This document shows, in pieces, positions 26,207-34,144 of a stretch of DNA of 64,000 nt; the stretch's first letter is position 1; the number at the start of each line of letters is the position of its first letter. Source of the DNA: NCEH01 sp043195195 (lineage in GTDB: Bacteria > Pseudomonadota > Alphaproteobacteria > Rhizobiales > Xanthobacteraceae); contig NZ_JBAFWT010000005.1 in assembly GCF_043195195.1 (NCBI RefSeq), forward strand, positions 1-64,000, written 5' to 3'. Below the pieces are notes generated by a model. It saw nothing but the letters and a program-made list of their open reading frames with translations, ran no database searches and was not told the DNA's origin. A program made the translations under genes and the position numbers.

Positions 26207-27598
26207 TTAGAATGGCGCGTCGATGTCCACCACGTCGATGAGCTTGTGATTGACGAACTCCTTGATGCCGAGGCCGAGCAGCTCACGCCCGTAGCCAGAG
26301 CGCCGCACGCCGCCGAACGGCAGGTCCGCCTTCACCATGGTGGGATGGTTGACGAACACCATGCCGGTGGAGATGCGCTTGGCCACCTCCGCCCCGCGCT
26401 TGGTGTCGGCGGTGAAGACCGAGCCGCCGAGGCCGAAGGGCGAGTCGTTGGCGATGCGCACTGCATCATCCTCGTCCTTGGCGCGGAACAACATGGAGAC
26501 CGGGCCAAAAAACTCCCAGTAACGGGCCGGGTTGCTCTCGCCCACGTCGGTGAGAATGGTCGGCTGCACGAAGGCGCCCTGATTGGGCACCGAGGGGCCG
26601 ACTTCCATGGCGGTCGCGCCCAGGGCCACCGCCTCTTGAATCTTCTGCCTGACCTCCTCTGCCGCGCCCTGGGAGGAGAGCGGCGCGAGCGTCGTCGCCG
26701 GATCGAGCGGATCGCCCGCGCATAGGTCGGCCACGCCCACCTTGTACTTCTCCAGGAAGGCGTCATAGAGCGCATCGACGATGATCATGCGCTTGGACGA
26801 CACGCAAACCTGCCCGCCGTTCCAATGCCGGCCGAACACCGCCCATTTCACGGTCTTCTCCAGGTCGGCGTCGGCCAGCACCACGAACGCGTCGGCGCCG
26901 CCAAGCTCCATGGTGGACTTCTTGAGCGCCTGACCCGCCTGCGCGGCGACGGTCGCGCCCGCCGCTTCTGATCCGGTCAGCGCCACGCCATGGACGCGCG
27001 GATCATTGAGGATCATCTCGATCTGCGTGCGGGTGGCGTAGAGATTTTTGAACGCGCCCGCCGGCAGCCCGGCCTCGGCCATCAGCTTCTCGAAGGCTGC
27101 GGCGCTCTGCGGCACGTTGGAGGCGTGCTTCAGAAGCATGGTATTTCCCGCCGAGAGCTGCGGGGCGATGATCCGGGCGACCTGATAATAAGGGAAATTC
27201 CAGGGCTCGATGGCGAGCAGCACGCCAAGCGGCTCGCACACCAGAACCGCCTCGCCCTCGGCCGGATCGGCGACGGGGAGTTTCTCCGGCGCCAGCAGGC
27301 TCTCGGCCTTCTGGGCATAATATTCGAAGATGCGGGCGGACAATTCCACTTCCGCCTTCGCTTCCGAGAGCAGCTTGCCCATTTCCAGCGTCAGGATGCG
27401 GGCAAAGGCCTCCTCATCCTTGCGCAGAAGATCCGCCGCCTTCTGCATCACCTTAGCGCGCTGGGCGAACGAGGTCTCGCGCCAGCCAAGGAAGGCCGCG
27501 TGGGCCTTTTCGATGGCCGCCTTCACGTCGGCGTCGGACGCGTCGGGGAAGGTCTTCACCACTTCGCCGGTATAGGGATTGGTTGTTGCGTAGGCCAT
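26207..27598 (-). CDS. NAD(P)-dependent aldehyde dehydrogenase, succinate-semialdehyde dehydrogenase type
   Basis: The 463-residue protein is a full ALDH. It has EPWNFPYYQVARIIAPQLSAGN near residue 135, GSEAAGATVA for cofactor binding, the catalytic Glu in STMELGGADAF and the nucleophilic Cys in WNGGQVCVSSKR, with PFGGVRRSGYGRELGxxG near the end. Closest in feel to GabD/Sad-type semialdehyde dehydrogenases; the exact aldehyde is not certain. ATG at 27598 (MAYATTNPYTGE) fits the family start; an ATG two codons earlier is also possible. It is divergent from the zinc alcohol dehydrogenase, 351 bases away, an arrangement that suggests shared alcohol/aldehyde metabolism. Confidence 0.88.
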   Translation of the reverse strand: MAYATTNPYTGEVVKTFPDASDADVKAAIEKAHAAFLGWRETSFAQRAKVMQKAADLLRKDEEAFARILTLEMGKLLSEAKAEVELSARIFEYYAQKAESLLAPEKLPVADPAEGEAVLVCEPLGVLLAIEPWNFPYYQVARIIAPQLSAGNTMLLKHASNVPQSAAAFEKLMAEAGLPAGAFKNLYATRTQIEMILNDPRVHGVALTGSEAAGATVAAQAGQALKKSTMELGGADAFVVLADADLEKTVKWAVFGRHWNGGQVCVSSKRMIIVDALYDAFLEKYKVGVADLCAGDPLDPATTLAPLSSQGAAEEVRQKIQEAVALGATAMEVGPSVPNQGAFVQPTILTDVGESNPARYWEFFGPVSMLFRAKDEDDAVRIANDSPFGLGGSVFTADTKRGAEVAKRISTGMVFVNHPTMVKADLPFGGVRRSGYGRELLGLGIKEFVNHKLIDVVDIDAPF

Positions 27599-27794
27599 GA
27601 CCATGTCCGTTCGTTGAGAGGACCGCGCCGATCGACGCGCGCTCTGGCCGGGCCGCCGACATCCGCCGTCGGCACCAGCCCCTGTTTCGCACCGCCACAC
27701 GGGCGGGCATCCTCCGCCCCACCTTCCCCAGCGGCATCAAAATCGCCGTTTTCTGAGGATATTGACACTCTCTCCACCCTCCCTTGAGGTGGCG

Positions 27795-27808
27795 TTGATC
27801 GGCGTCAA
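27795..27808. promoter_or_regulatory. FixK/FNR-like box 1
   Basis: TTGAT-CGGC-GTCAA matches the anaerobox TTGAT-N4-ATCAA at nine of ten arm positions. It lies 142 bases before the adh ATG and 197 bases before the divergent ALDH start, so it could serve either gene. Confidence 0.5.
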
Positions 27809-27884
27809 GTTCACACTTGCGCCGCTCACAATGCCGTGTGGCACGGCATCCCGCTGGGGCAAGGAGACACCACCTTCCATAGGC

Positions 27885-27898
27885 TTGACGCGGATCAA
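27885..27898. promoter_or_regulatory. FixK/FNR-like box 2
   Basis: TTGAC-GCGG-ATCAA matches the FixK/FnrN consensus at nine of ten arm positions. Its centre is 90 bases from box 1. It ends 51 bases before the adh ATG, so activation from -41.5 would place a start near 27933 and a short leader. Confidence 0.6.
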
Positions 27899-27949
27899 GG
27901 TGAGTTCGGGCTCATTGCGCTGTCCTCCGCACCACCAAGGAGACCGGCA

Positions 27950-28975
27950 ATGACGAACATGATGAAGGCCGCCGTCGTCCACCAGTTGGGCCAACCCCTC
28001 GTGATCGAGCAGGTGCCCGTCCCCGAGCCCGGTCCCGATCAGATTCTCGTGCGCATCGCCGCCACCGGCGTCTGCCACACGGATCTTCATGCCGTGAAGG
28101 GCGACTGGCCGGTGAAGCCCAACCCTCCGTTCATTCCCGGCCATGAGGGCGTCGGTACCGTGGTCGGCGTCGGGCGCTCGGTGAAGCGCATCAAGGAAGG
28201 CGACCGCGTCGGCGTGCCGTGGCTGCATACCGCCTGCGGCTACTGCCCGCACTGCCGCACCGGCTGGGAGACGCTGTGCGCCGACCAGAAGAACACCGGC
28301 TATTCGGTGAACGGCAGCTTCGCCGAATATGCCCTGGCCGATCCCAATTATGTCGGTCGCCTGCCCGACACGCTGGACTGGGGTCCGGCCGCCCCGGTGC
28401 TGTGCGCCGGCGTGACCGTCTACAAGGGCCTGAAGGAAACCGAGGTGAAGCCCGGCGAATGGGTCGCCATCTCCGGCATCGGCGGCCTCGGCCACATGGC
28501 TGTGCAATATGCCAAGGCCATGGGCATGCATGTCGCCGCCATCGACGTTCACCCGGACAAGCTCGCCCTGGCGCAGAAGCTCGGTGCCGAGATCGTCGTC
28601 AACGCCCGCGAGGAAGACCCCGGCGCGGCGCTGCAGAAGCAGCTCGGCGGCGTGCACGGCGTCCTGGTCACCGCGGTGTCGCCCAAGGCGTTCGAGCAGG
28701 CCTTCAACGTGCTGCGCTCGCACGGCACCATGGCGCTGTGCGGCCTGCCGCCCGGCATGTTCGCCATGCCGATCTTCGACACCGTGCTGAAGCGCATCAC
28801 CGTGCGCGGCTCCATCGTGGGCACGCGCCAGGATCTGGAAGAGGCGCTGGAATTCGCCGGCAACGGCCAGGTGGCCGCCCATTTCTCGTGGGACAAGCTG
28901 GAGAATATCAACGCCATCTTCCAGCGCATGGAGGAAGGCGGCATCGACGGCCGCATCGTCCTCGACATGAACTGA
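27950..28975 (+). CDS. adhP: zinc-dependent alcohol dehydrogenase (AdhP-like)
   Basis: The 341-residue medium-chain dehydrogenase has catalytic-zinc ligands in TGVCHTDLHA (about Cys41) and GHEGVGTVV (about His63). The structural-zinc cluster CGYCPHCRTGWETLC comes next, and the NAD fold GIGGLGHMAVQYAKAMG is near residue 178. It resembles propanol-preferring AdhP enzymes, which interconvert ethanol or propanol and the aldehyde. AAGGAGA eight bases before the ATG is a strong ribosome-binding site. Two FixK/FNR-like boxes upstream suggest induction when oxygen is low. Confidence 0.92.
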   Translation: MTNMMKAAVVHQLGQPLVIEQVPVPEPGPDQILVRIAATGVCHTDLHAVKGDWPVKPNPPFIPGHEGVGTVVGVGRSVKRIKEGDRVGVPWLHTACGYCPHCRTGWETLCADQKNTGYSVNGSFAEYALADPNYVGRLPDTLDWGPAAPVLCAGVTVYKGLKETEVKPGEWVAISGIGGLGHMAVQYAKAMGMHVAAIDVHPDKLALAQKLGAEIVVNAREEDPGAALQKQLGGVHGVLVTAVSPKAFEQAFNVLRSHGTMALCGLPPGMFAMPIFDTVLKRITVRGSIVGTRQDLEEALEFAGNGQVAAHFSWDKLENINAIFQRMEEGGIDGRIVLDMN

Positions 28976-29102
28976 GCGGGCCGCGCTCCGTCCCGACCGC
29001 CGGGCCGGGGCGCCCCTGTCATCCAGCCGCCGCATGCGGTCCGGCCCCGCCGGGCACGCAAAGCGCTTTCCGTCCCGCCGGTTCCGGTCTTAGGCTGGCG
29101 CC

Positions 29103-29477
29103 ATGGCTGCGCCCCTTCTCATCTGCCTGTCCGGTGCCGGCACCACGGTGAAGCTTGCCCTTGCCCTCACCCTCGCCTGGACCCATTCGGTGCAGAAGAC
29201 CGCATGGGAGGAAGATTGGCAGGCAACGCCCGCCGGCCTCGTGCTCACCGAAATGCGGGTGGAGGGCTCCGGCGCGGGCATGGAGCCGCCCGAGGGGGCG
29301 GTGCTGAAGGACGGGCGCTATGTCGCCCATCCCATGCTGCCGGCGCAGAAGCAGATCGTGCTGCGCCGCTCGGGCGCGACGGCGGATTATCGCATCTGTA
29401 TCGCGGGCACCTGCCGGCCCATGGGCGCCCTGCTGCCGGAGACGGCAGACCCGGTGACCCTCTCGACGTGCCAATGA
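29103..29477 (+). CDS. DUF1850 domain protein
   Basis: The 124-residue protein has the DUF1850 pattern: WTHSVQKTAWEEDW near residue 26, LTEMRVEGSGAGMEPPEGA near 48, and closing ICIAGTC. The N-terminal hydrophobic stretch could be a signal or anchor. DUF1850 proteins are usually encoded with TAXI-type TRAP transporters. Here it lies 3 kb beyond the TRAP permease and separated from it by the dehydrogenases, so any link to that transporter is inference. Function unknown. Confidence 0.75.
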   Translation: MAAPLLICLSGAGTTVKLALALTLAWTHSVQKTAWEEDWQATPAGLVLTEMRVEGSGAGMEPPEGAVLKDGRYVAHPMLPAQKQIVLRRSGATADYRICIAGTCRPMGALLPETADPVTLSTCQ

Positions 29478-29511
29478 GACGCCCTGTGCAAGGCCGCAGA
29501 CGCGGGTTTAT

Positions 29512-30417
29512 ATGGCGGCCATGAGCAGCCCCTTTGTGTTCGATCGGCCCTTGCTGCGCCGCCGTCTTGCCCGTGCCGCCGCCCTCGGCCCGGCCGATTT
29601 CCTGCTGGACCGCGTCGCTGAGGATATCGGCGACCGGCTGCTGGCGGTGAAGCGCGCCTTTCCCCGCGCGCTCGATCTCGGCACTGCCACCGATGCCGTC
29701 GCGCAGGTGCTGGCGCGCCATCCCGGCATCGACTCCGTATTCCGCGCCGCGCCGCTCGCCGCCGGCCCCGGCTTTCCGGCCGTGGTGGCGGACGAGGAGG
29801 CGCTGCCCTTCGCCGACGGCACGCTGGACCTCATCGTCAGCGCGCTTTCGCTCCAGCATGTGAACGATCTGCCCGGCACGCTGACCCAGATCCGCCGAGC
29901 CCTCAAGGCGGATGGGCTGTTCATCGGCGCCCTGATCGGCGGGTCGAGCCTTGTCGAATTGCGCGAGGCCTTCGCCATCGCCGAGAGCGAGACCACGGGC
30001 GGCCTTTCGCCCCGCGTCGCCCCGTTCGCCGATGTGCGCGACATGGGCGCGCTACTGCAGCGGGCGGGCTTCGCCCTGCCGGTCGCCGATGTGGATCGCG
30101 TGGTGGTGCGCTATGCCTCGCCCTTCACCCTGTTCGCCGATCTGCGCCGCATGGGCGCCGGCAATGCGCTCGCCGAGCGGCGGCGCGTGCCGCTGCGGCG
30201 CGCGACCTTGCTGCGGGCGGCGGAACTCTATGCGGAACGCTTCGCCGATGCCGATGGCAAAGTGCGCGCCACGTTCGAGATCGTCTGGCTCTCCGGCTGG
30301 GCGCCGCACGAGAGCCAGCAGAAGCCGCTGCGCCCCGGCTCCGCGCGCATGCGCCTTGCCGATGCGCTCGGCACCACGGAAATGAAGCCGGCGGGGGAAC
30401 CGCCCGCCAAACCATAG
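29512..30417 (+). CDS. class I SAM methyltransferase, NDUFAF5/BioC-like
   Basis: The protein of about 301 residues opens with FVFDRPLLRRRLARA, a signature of alphaproteobacterial relatives of human NDUFAF5. RALDLGTATDAVAQVL stands at motif I, where the usual glycine-rich loop is replaced by T-A-T-D. DGTLDLIVSALSLQHVNDLPGTL and RRALKADGLFIGALIGG follow. NDUFAF5 modifies complex I during assembly; whether this bacterial relative methylates or hydroxylates, and on what, is unknown. An ATG at 29521 is an equally good start. Confidence 0.75.
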   Translation: MAAMSSPFVFDRPLLRRRLARAAALGPADFLLDRVAEDIGDRLLAVKRAFPRALDLGTATDAVAQVLARHPGIDSVFRAAPLAAGPGFPAVVADEEALPFADGTLDLIVSALSLQHVNDLPGTLTQIRRALKADGLFIGALIGGSSLVELREAFAIAESETTGGLSPRVAPFADVRDMGALLQRAGFALPVADVDRVVVRYASPFTLFADLRRMGAGNALAERRRVPLRRATLLRAAELYAERFADADGKVRATFEIVWLSGWAPHESQQKPLRPGSARMRLADALGTTEMKPAGEPPAKP

Positions 30418-30471
30418 CGGCCCGGCCGCGCCGCGTGTCGCGTCGGGCAAAAATCAAAAAGGGGGGGAGCC

Positions 30472-31632
30472 ATGTCCGGGTTCGTGTTCAACACCACGCC
30501 GAGCATCATATGCGCCAGCGGCGCGGCGCTGCGGGTGGGCGATCTGTTCGCGGCGCGGGGCGTCTCCCGCATCCTGATCGTCACCGATCCCGGCATCGTC
30601 AAGGCCGGGCTCCTCGCGCCGACGCTGGAAGCGCTGCGCACGGCGCAGATCGCCCACCGGGTGTTCGACCAGGTGGTGGCCGATCCGCCGGAGGACGTGG
30701 TGTTCGCCGCCACTTCGGAGGCGGTGGCCATGGGCGCGCAAGGCGTGCTCGGGCTCGGCGGCGGCTCCTCGCTGGATGTGGCCAAGCTGGTGGCGCTGCT
30801 GGCGCTCGGCCAGGAGGCGCTGACCGAGATCTACGGCATCGGCATCGCCAAGGGGCCGCGCCTGCCGCTGATCCTGGTGCCCACCACCGCCGGGACAGGA
30901 TCGGAGGTCACGCCCATCTCCATCGTCACCACCGGCGAGACGGTGAAGAAGGGCGTGGTCTCGCCCTGCCTCATCCCCGACATCGCGCTGCTCGACGCCG
31001 ATCTCACCCTCGGCCTGCCGGCCCATGTGACGGCGGCGACCGGGGTGGACGCCATGGTCCACGCCATCGAGGCCTATGCCTCGGCGAGCCCTAACAACAA
31101 TCCCATCTCGCGCGGCCTCGCCAAGGAAGCGCTGCGGCTGCTGGGGGCGAACATCCGCACGGCGGTCCACCATGGCACCGACCGGCCGGCGCGCGAGGCC
31201 ATGCTGCTCGGCTCGCTGCTGGCGGGACAGGCATTCGCCAATTCCCCGGTGGCGGCGGTGCATGCGCTCGCCTATCCCCTGGGCGGGCATTATCATCTGC
31301 CCCACGGGCTCACCAATGCCGTGGTGCTGCCGCACGTGCTGCGCTTCAATTTGCCGGCCGCCGCGACTGCCTATGCGGAGATTGCGCCCTATGCCTTCCC
31401 GGACATCGGCGAAGGCAGCGACGCTGAGGTGGCGGAACGGTTCGTCGAGCGGCTCGCCGCCCTGTCGCTGGATCTCGGCCTGCCGAGCGGCCTGCGCGCG
31501 GTGAACGTGCCGGAGCATCATCTGCCGATGCTGGCTGCCGACGCCATGAAGCAGACCCGCCTTCTGGTGAACAACCCCCGCCCGGTGCATGAGGCGGATG
31601 CGTTGGCCATCTACCAGGCGGCCTGGGCATGA
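30472..31632 (+). CDS. iron-containing alcohol dehydrogenase
   Basis: The 386-residue group III (Fe-ADH) protein has GGGSSLDVAKLVALL near residue 102 for NAD(P) binding, PTTAGTGSEVTPISIVT near 144, and the metal region DAMVHAIEAYAS and AVHALAYPLGGHYHLPHGL with its histidine ligands. Substrates of the family range from butanol and propanediol to maleylacetate, so the substrate is open. GGGGGGAG precedes the ATG. The stop overlaps the next gene as ATGA, linking it to a CoA-thioesterase. Confidence 0.9.
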   Translation: MSGFVFNTTPSIICASGAALRVGDLFAARGVSRILIVTDPGIVKAGLLAPTLEALRTAQIAHRVFDQVVADPPEDVVFAATSEAVAMGAQGVLGLGGGSSLDVAKLVALLALGQEALTEIYGIGIAKGPRLPLILVPTTAGTGSEVTPISIVTTGETVKKGVVSPCLIPDIALLDADLTLGLPAHVTAATGVDAMVHAIEAYASASPNNNPISRGLAKEALRLLGANIRTAVHHGTDRPAREAMLLGSLLAGQAFANSPVAAVHALAYPLGGHYHLPHGLTNAVVLPHVLRFNLPAAATAYAEIAPYAFPDIGEGSDAEVAERFVERLAALSLDLGLPSGLRAVNVPEHHLPMLAADAMKQTRLLVNNPRPVHEADALAIYQAAWA

Positions 31633-32087
31633 GCGGGACCACCGAGCCGCCCAAAGCCACGGGGCGCGAGCAGCCGGCGCTTTTCTCCGCCTTTCCCCAT
31701 CACCTCACCATCACCACCCGCTGGGCGGATCTCGACGTCTACGGCCATGTGAACAACGTGGTGTTCTATTCTTATTTTGACACCGTGGTGAACGACTATC
31801 TGATCGCCAAGGGCGTGCTGGATTTCGAGAAAAGCCCGGTGATCGGCCTGGTGGTGGAAACCCGCTGCGCCTATTTCGCCAGCCTCACCTATCCGGCGGT
31901 GGTGCAGGCCGGCTTGCGGGTGGCGAAGCTTGGAACCAGTTCGGTGCGCTATGAGATCGCGCTGTTCCAGGGCAGCGATCAGGCGGCGGCGCAGGGGCAT
32001 TTCGTCCACGTTTATGTGGACCGCATCACCCGCCGCCCGGTTCCGCTGCCGGACGCGCTGAAGGCGGCATTGCTGCTGCTCGCCTGA
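31629..32087 (+). CDS. acyl-CoA thioesterase, 4HBT/YbgC hot-dog family
   Basis: The 152-residue single hot-dog protein has the 4-hydroxybenzoyl-CoA thioesterase signature TRWADLDVYGHVNNVVFYSYFDTV near residue 30, with the catalytic Asp in the WADLDVYGHVNN stretch. It should hydrolyse an acyl- or aroyl-CoA in the cytoplasm. It starts inside the stop of the iron alcohol dehydrogenase gene (ATGA), so the two probably act in one pathway. The substrate is not evident. Confidence 0.85.
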   Translation: MSGTTEPPKATGREQPALFSAFPHHLTITTRWADLDVYGHVNNVVFYSYFDTVVNDYLIAKGVLDFEKSPVIGLVVETRCAYFASLTYPAVVQAGLRVAKLGTSSVRYEIALFQGSDQAAAQGHFVHVYVDRITRRPVPLPDALKAALLLLA

Positions 32088-32149
32088 GCGGTCGCGGCGA
32101 TAAACGCCGCCGCATCCCAGCCAAGTGCAGCGCCAGCGGCGCGAAACGC

Positions 32150-32253
32150 GAGCCAGGACCCAGCGCAAAAACGCCGCCGCAGGCGCTTCAACCCATAAAA
32201 GCGCGCGACGCTTTTTGTCTGCTGCGCAGAAATCTTGCGCTGGGTCCCGGCTC
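32150..32253. repeat. 104-bp inverted-repeat intergenic element
   Basis: The outer arms (32150-32168 and 32235-32253) are 19 bases with one mismatch, including a perfect 13-bp core GGACCCAGCGCAA. A CTGGGTCCCGG motif next to GGCCGGGATACA at 32240-32287 is the kind of dispersed G+C-rich repeat common between genes in this bacterial group. It fills most of the 232-base gap between the thioesterase and mutT genes and could end transcription from both sides. Confidence 0.6.
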
Positions 32254-32319
32254 GGCGCTCCGGCTCCGCCGTCGCTGGGCCGGGATACAAAGATGCGGAT
32301 GCGGCTATGCCGCCGGCCC

Positions 32320-32724
32320 CTAAGGCCCCAGCAGCTCGATCAGCGCGGGGATGAGCGGCGCATCGGCGGGGGGCATGGGGAGGTCGCGCAGTTTCGCGGG
32401 ACGTAGCCATTTGAGGCCGGAATGCTCACGCGCCACGATCTGCCCTTCCCAGCGGCGGCAGATCCACAGCGGCATCAGCAGATGGAAGCTCTCATAGCCA
32501 TGGCTGGCGAAGGTGAGCGGGGCAAGGCACGCCTCCTTCACCACGATGCCCAATTCCTCGTCCAGCTCGCGGATGAGCGTGTCCTCCGGCCGCTCGCCCG
32601 CCTCCACCTTGCCGCCGGGAAATTCCCAGAGGCCAGCCAATTGCTTGCCCTCCGGGCGCTGGGCCACCAGCACCCGGTTGTCTACATCGACCAGCGCGCA
32701 GGCAGCGACAAGGACGATCTTCAC
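32320..32724 (-). CDS. mutT: Nudix hydrolase MutT (8-oxo-dGTP diphosphatase)
   Basis: The 134-residue protein opens VKIVLVAACALVD and contains a complete Nudix box at residues 37-59, starting GGKVEAGE and ending RELDEELGI, preceded by GLWEFP as in MutT. It removes 8-oxo-dGTP from the nucleotide pool. The start is a GTG at 32724 that overlaps the argJ stop as GTGA, implying translational coupling; the argJ-mutT order is common in Rhizobiales. Confidence 0.88.
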   Translation of the reverse strand: MKIVLVAACALVDVDNRVLVAQRPEGKQLAGLWEFPGGKVEAGERPEDTLIRELDEELGIVVKEACLAPLTFASHGYESFHLLMPLWICRRWEGQIVAREHSGLKWLRPAKLRDLPMPPADAPLIPALIELLGP

Positions 32725-33962
32725 GAGCGATAATCGCCGTTGATGGCGACATATTCCTTGGTGAGGTCGCAGGTAAGCACGCGGAAGGCGCCGTCGCCGA
32801 GGCCGAGGTCCACCCGCAGGTCGATCACGTCGCCCTTCATATATTGGGATGCGACCGCCTCGTCGTAGTCGGGATCGCGCGCGCCATAGGCGGCGACGCG
32901 GATGTCGCCGAACGAGATGGTGAGCAGGTCGCGGTCGGCCGGTTCGCCGGCCTTGCCCACGGCCATGACGACGCGGCCCCAATTGGCGTCCTCGCCCGCC
33001 GCCGCGGTCTTCACCAGGGGCGAATTGGCGATCGACATGGCGATGCGCTTCGCCGACTTCTTGGAAACCGCGCCGGTCACGTGCACCCGCAGAAGCTTGC
33101 GGGCGCCTTCGCCGTCGCGGGCCACCTGCTCGGCAAGGTCCGCCATCACGCCTTTCAGCGCGGCGCGGAAGGCGGCGACGCGCGAATCATCCCAGCGCTT
33201 GATGGTGCCCACGCCCTGCACCTTGGCGGCGCCGGTGGCGAACAGCAGCAGCGTGTCGGAGGTGGAGGTGTCGCCGTCCACCGTCACGGCGTTGAAGGTC
33301 GTGCCCACCGCCTTCGAGAGCATCTTCTGCAGCACCTCGGCGGCAATCGGCGCGTCGGTGACGATGAAGGAAAGCATGGTCGCCATGTCGGGGGCGATCA
33401 TGCCGGCGCCCTTGGCCATGCCGGCAATGGTCACATCCACTTCGCCGAGCTTCACCGTGGTGGTGGAGAGCTTGGGGAAGGTGTCGGTGGTCATGATGGC
33501 CCGGGCGGCCTCGGTCCAATTCTCGCTGCCAAGGCGGGTGGCGGCCTCGGCAAGCGGCGCCTCGAACTTGTCGGCGTCCATCGGCTCACCGATCACGCCG
33601 GTGGAGGCGAGGAACACTTCCGACGGCTTGCAGCCCAGCGCCGCGGCGGCATATTCGGCGGTGGCGGCGGTGGTGTCGCGGCCGGCTTCCCCGGTGAAGG
33701 CATTGGCATTGCCGGAATTGACCACCAGCGCCCGAGCCCTGCCGCCGCGCAACGCCGCGCGGCACCATTCGACGGGGGCCGAGGGGCACAGCGAGCGCGT
33801 GGTCACACCGGCCACCGTGGTGCCGGGCGCAAACGCCATCAGCAGCACGTCGGTGCGGCCCTGGTACTTGATGCCGGCGGACGCGGTCGCGAACCGGACG
33901 CCCCCCACGGGCGGAACATAGGGAATCATCCGGGGGGCGAGAGGGGAAAGGGGAGCGGACAT
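32721..33962 (-). CDS. argJ: bifunctional glutamate N-acetyltransferase / amino-acid acetyltransferase ArgJ
   Basis: The 413-residue protein is the usual ArgJ length. The self-cleavage motif ATML is at residues 194-197, with Thr195 becoming the N-terminal nucleophile of the beta chain. VVNSGNANAFTG near residue 80 and TVDGDTSTSDT near 220 are further signatures, and the conserved C-terminus EYVAINGDYRS is intact. It recycles the acetyl group from N-acetylornithine to glutamate in cytoplasmic arginine synthesis. ATG at 33962 gives the family start. Confidence 0.95.
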   Translation of the reverse strand: MSAPLSPLAPRMIPYVPPVGGVRFATASAGIKYQGRTDVLLMAFAPGTTVAGVTTRSLCPSAPVEWCRAALRGGRARALVVNSGNANAFTGEAGRDTTAATAEYAAAALGCKPSEVFLASTGVIGEPMDADKFEAPLAEAATRLGSENWTEAARAIMTTDTFPKLSTTTVKLGEVDVTIAGMAKGAGMIAPDMATMLSFIVTDAPIAAEVLQKMLSKAVGTTFNAVTVDGDTSTSDTLLLFATGAAKVQGVGTIKRWDDSRVAAFRAALKGVMADLAEQVARDGEGARKLLRVHVTGAVSKKSAKRIAMSIANSPLVKTAAAGEDANWGRVVMAVGKAGEPADRDLLTISFGDIRVAAYGARDPDYDEAVASQYMKGDVIDLRVDLGLGDGAFRVLTCDLTKEYVAINGDYRS

Positions 33963-34144
33963 CGGCAGGGCCTTCCGTGAATGGCGCGCGAGATGTGCCG
34001 CAGGCAGCGCCCGCAGGCAAGCGCTTCGCGCGAGGGGCGGCATTGCGGCAGGCACGGCGCACCCATGGGAGGGGCACCGGCCTTGCCTCGCAGGGGCGCC
34101 CATGCCACGGTCGGCGCCATCCTTTCCTGCTTCCCTCAGGGGCC

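Larger units (their letters stand above)
27599..27949. other. intergenic region between divergent aldehyde and alcohol dehydrogenase genes
   Basis: The 351 bases hold no convincing ORF. They contain two TTGA-N6-TCAA dyads (listed separately), and TTGACA at 27763-27768 with no clear -10. The part next to the aldehyde dehydrogenase start is G+C-rich and featureless. Confidence 0.6.
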
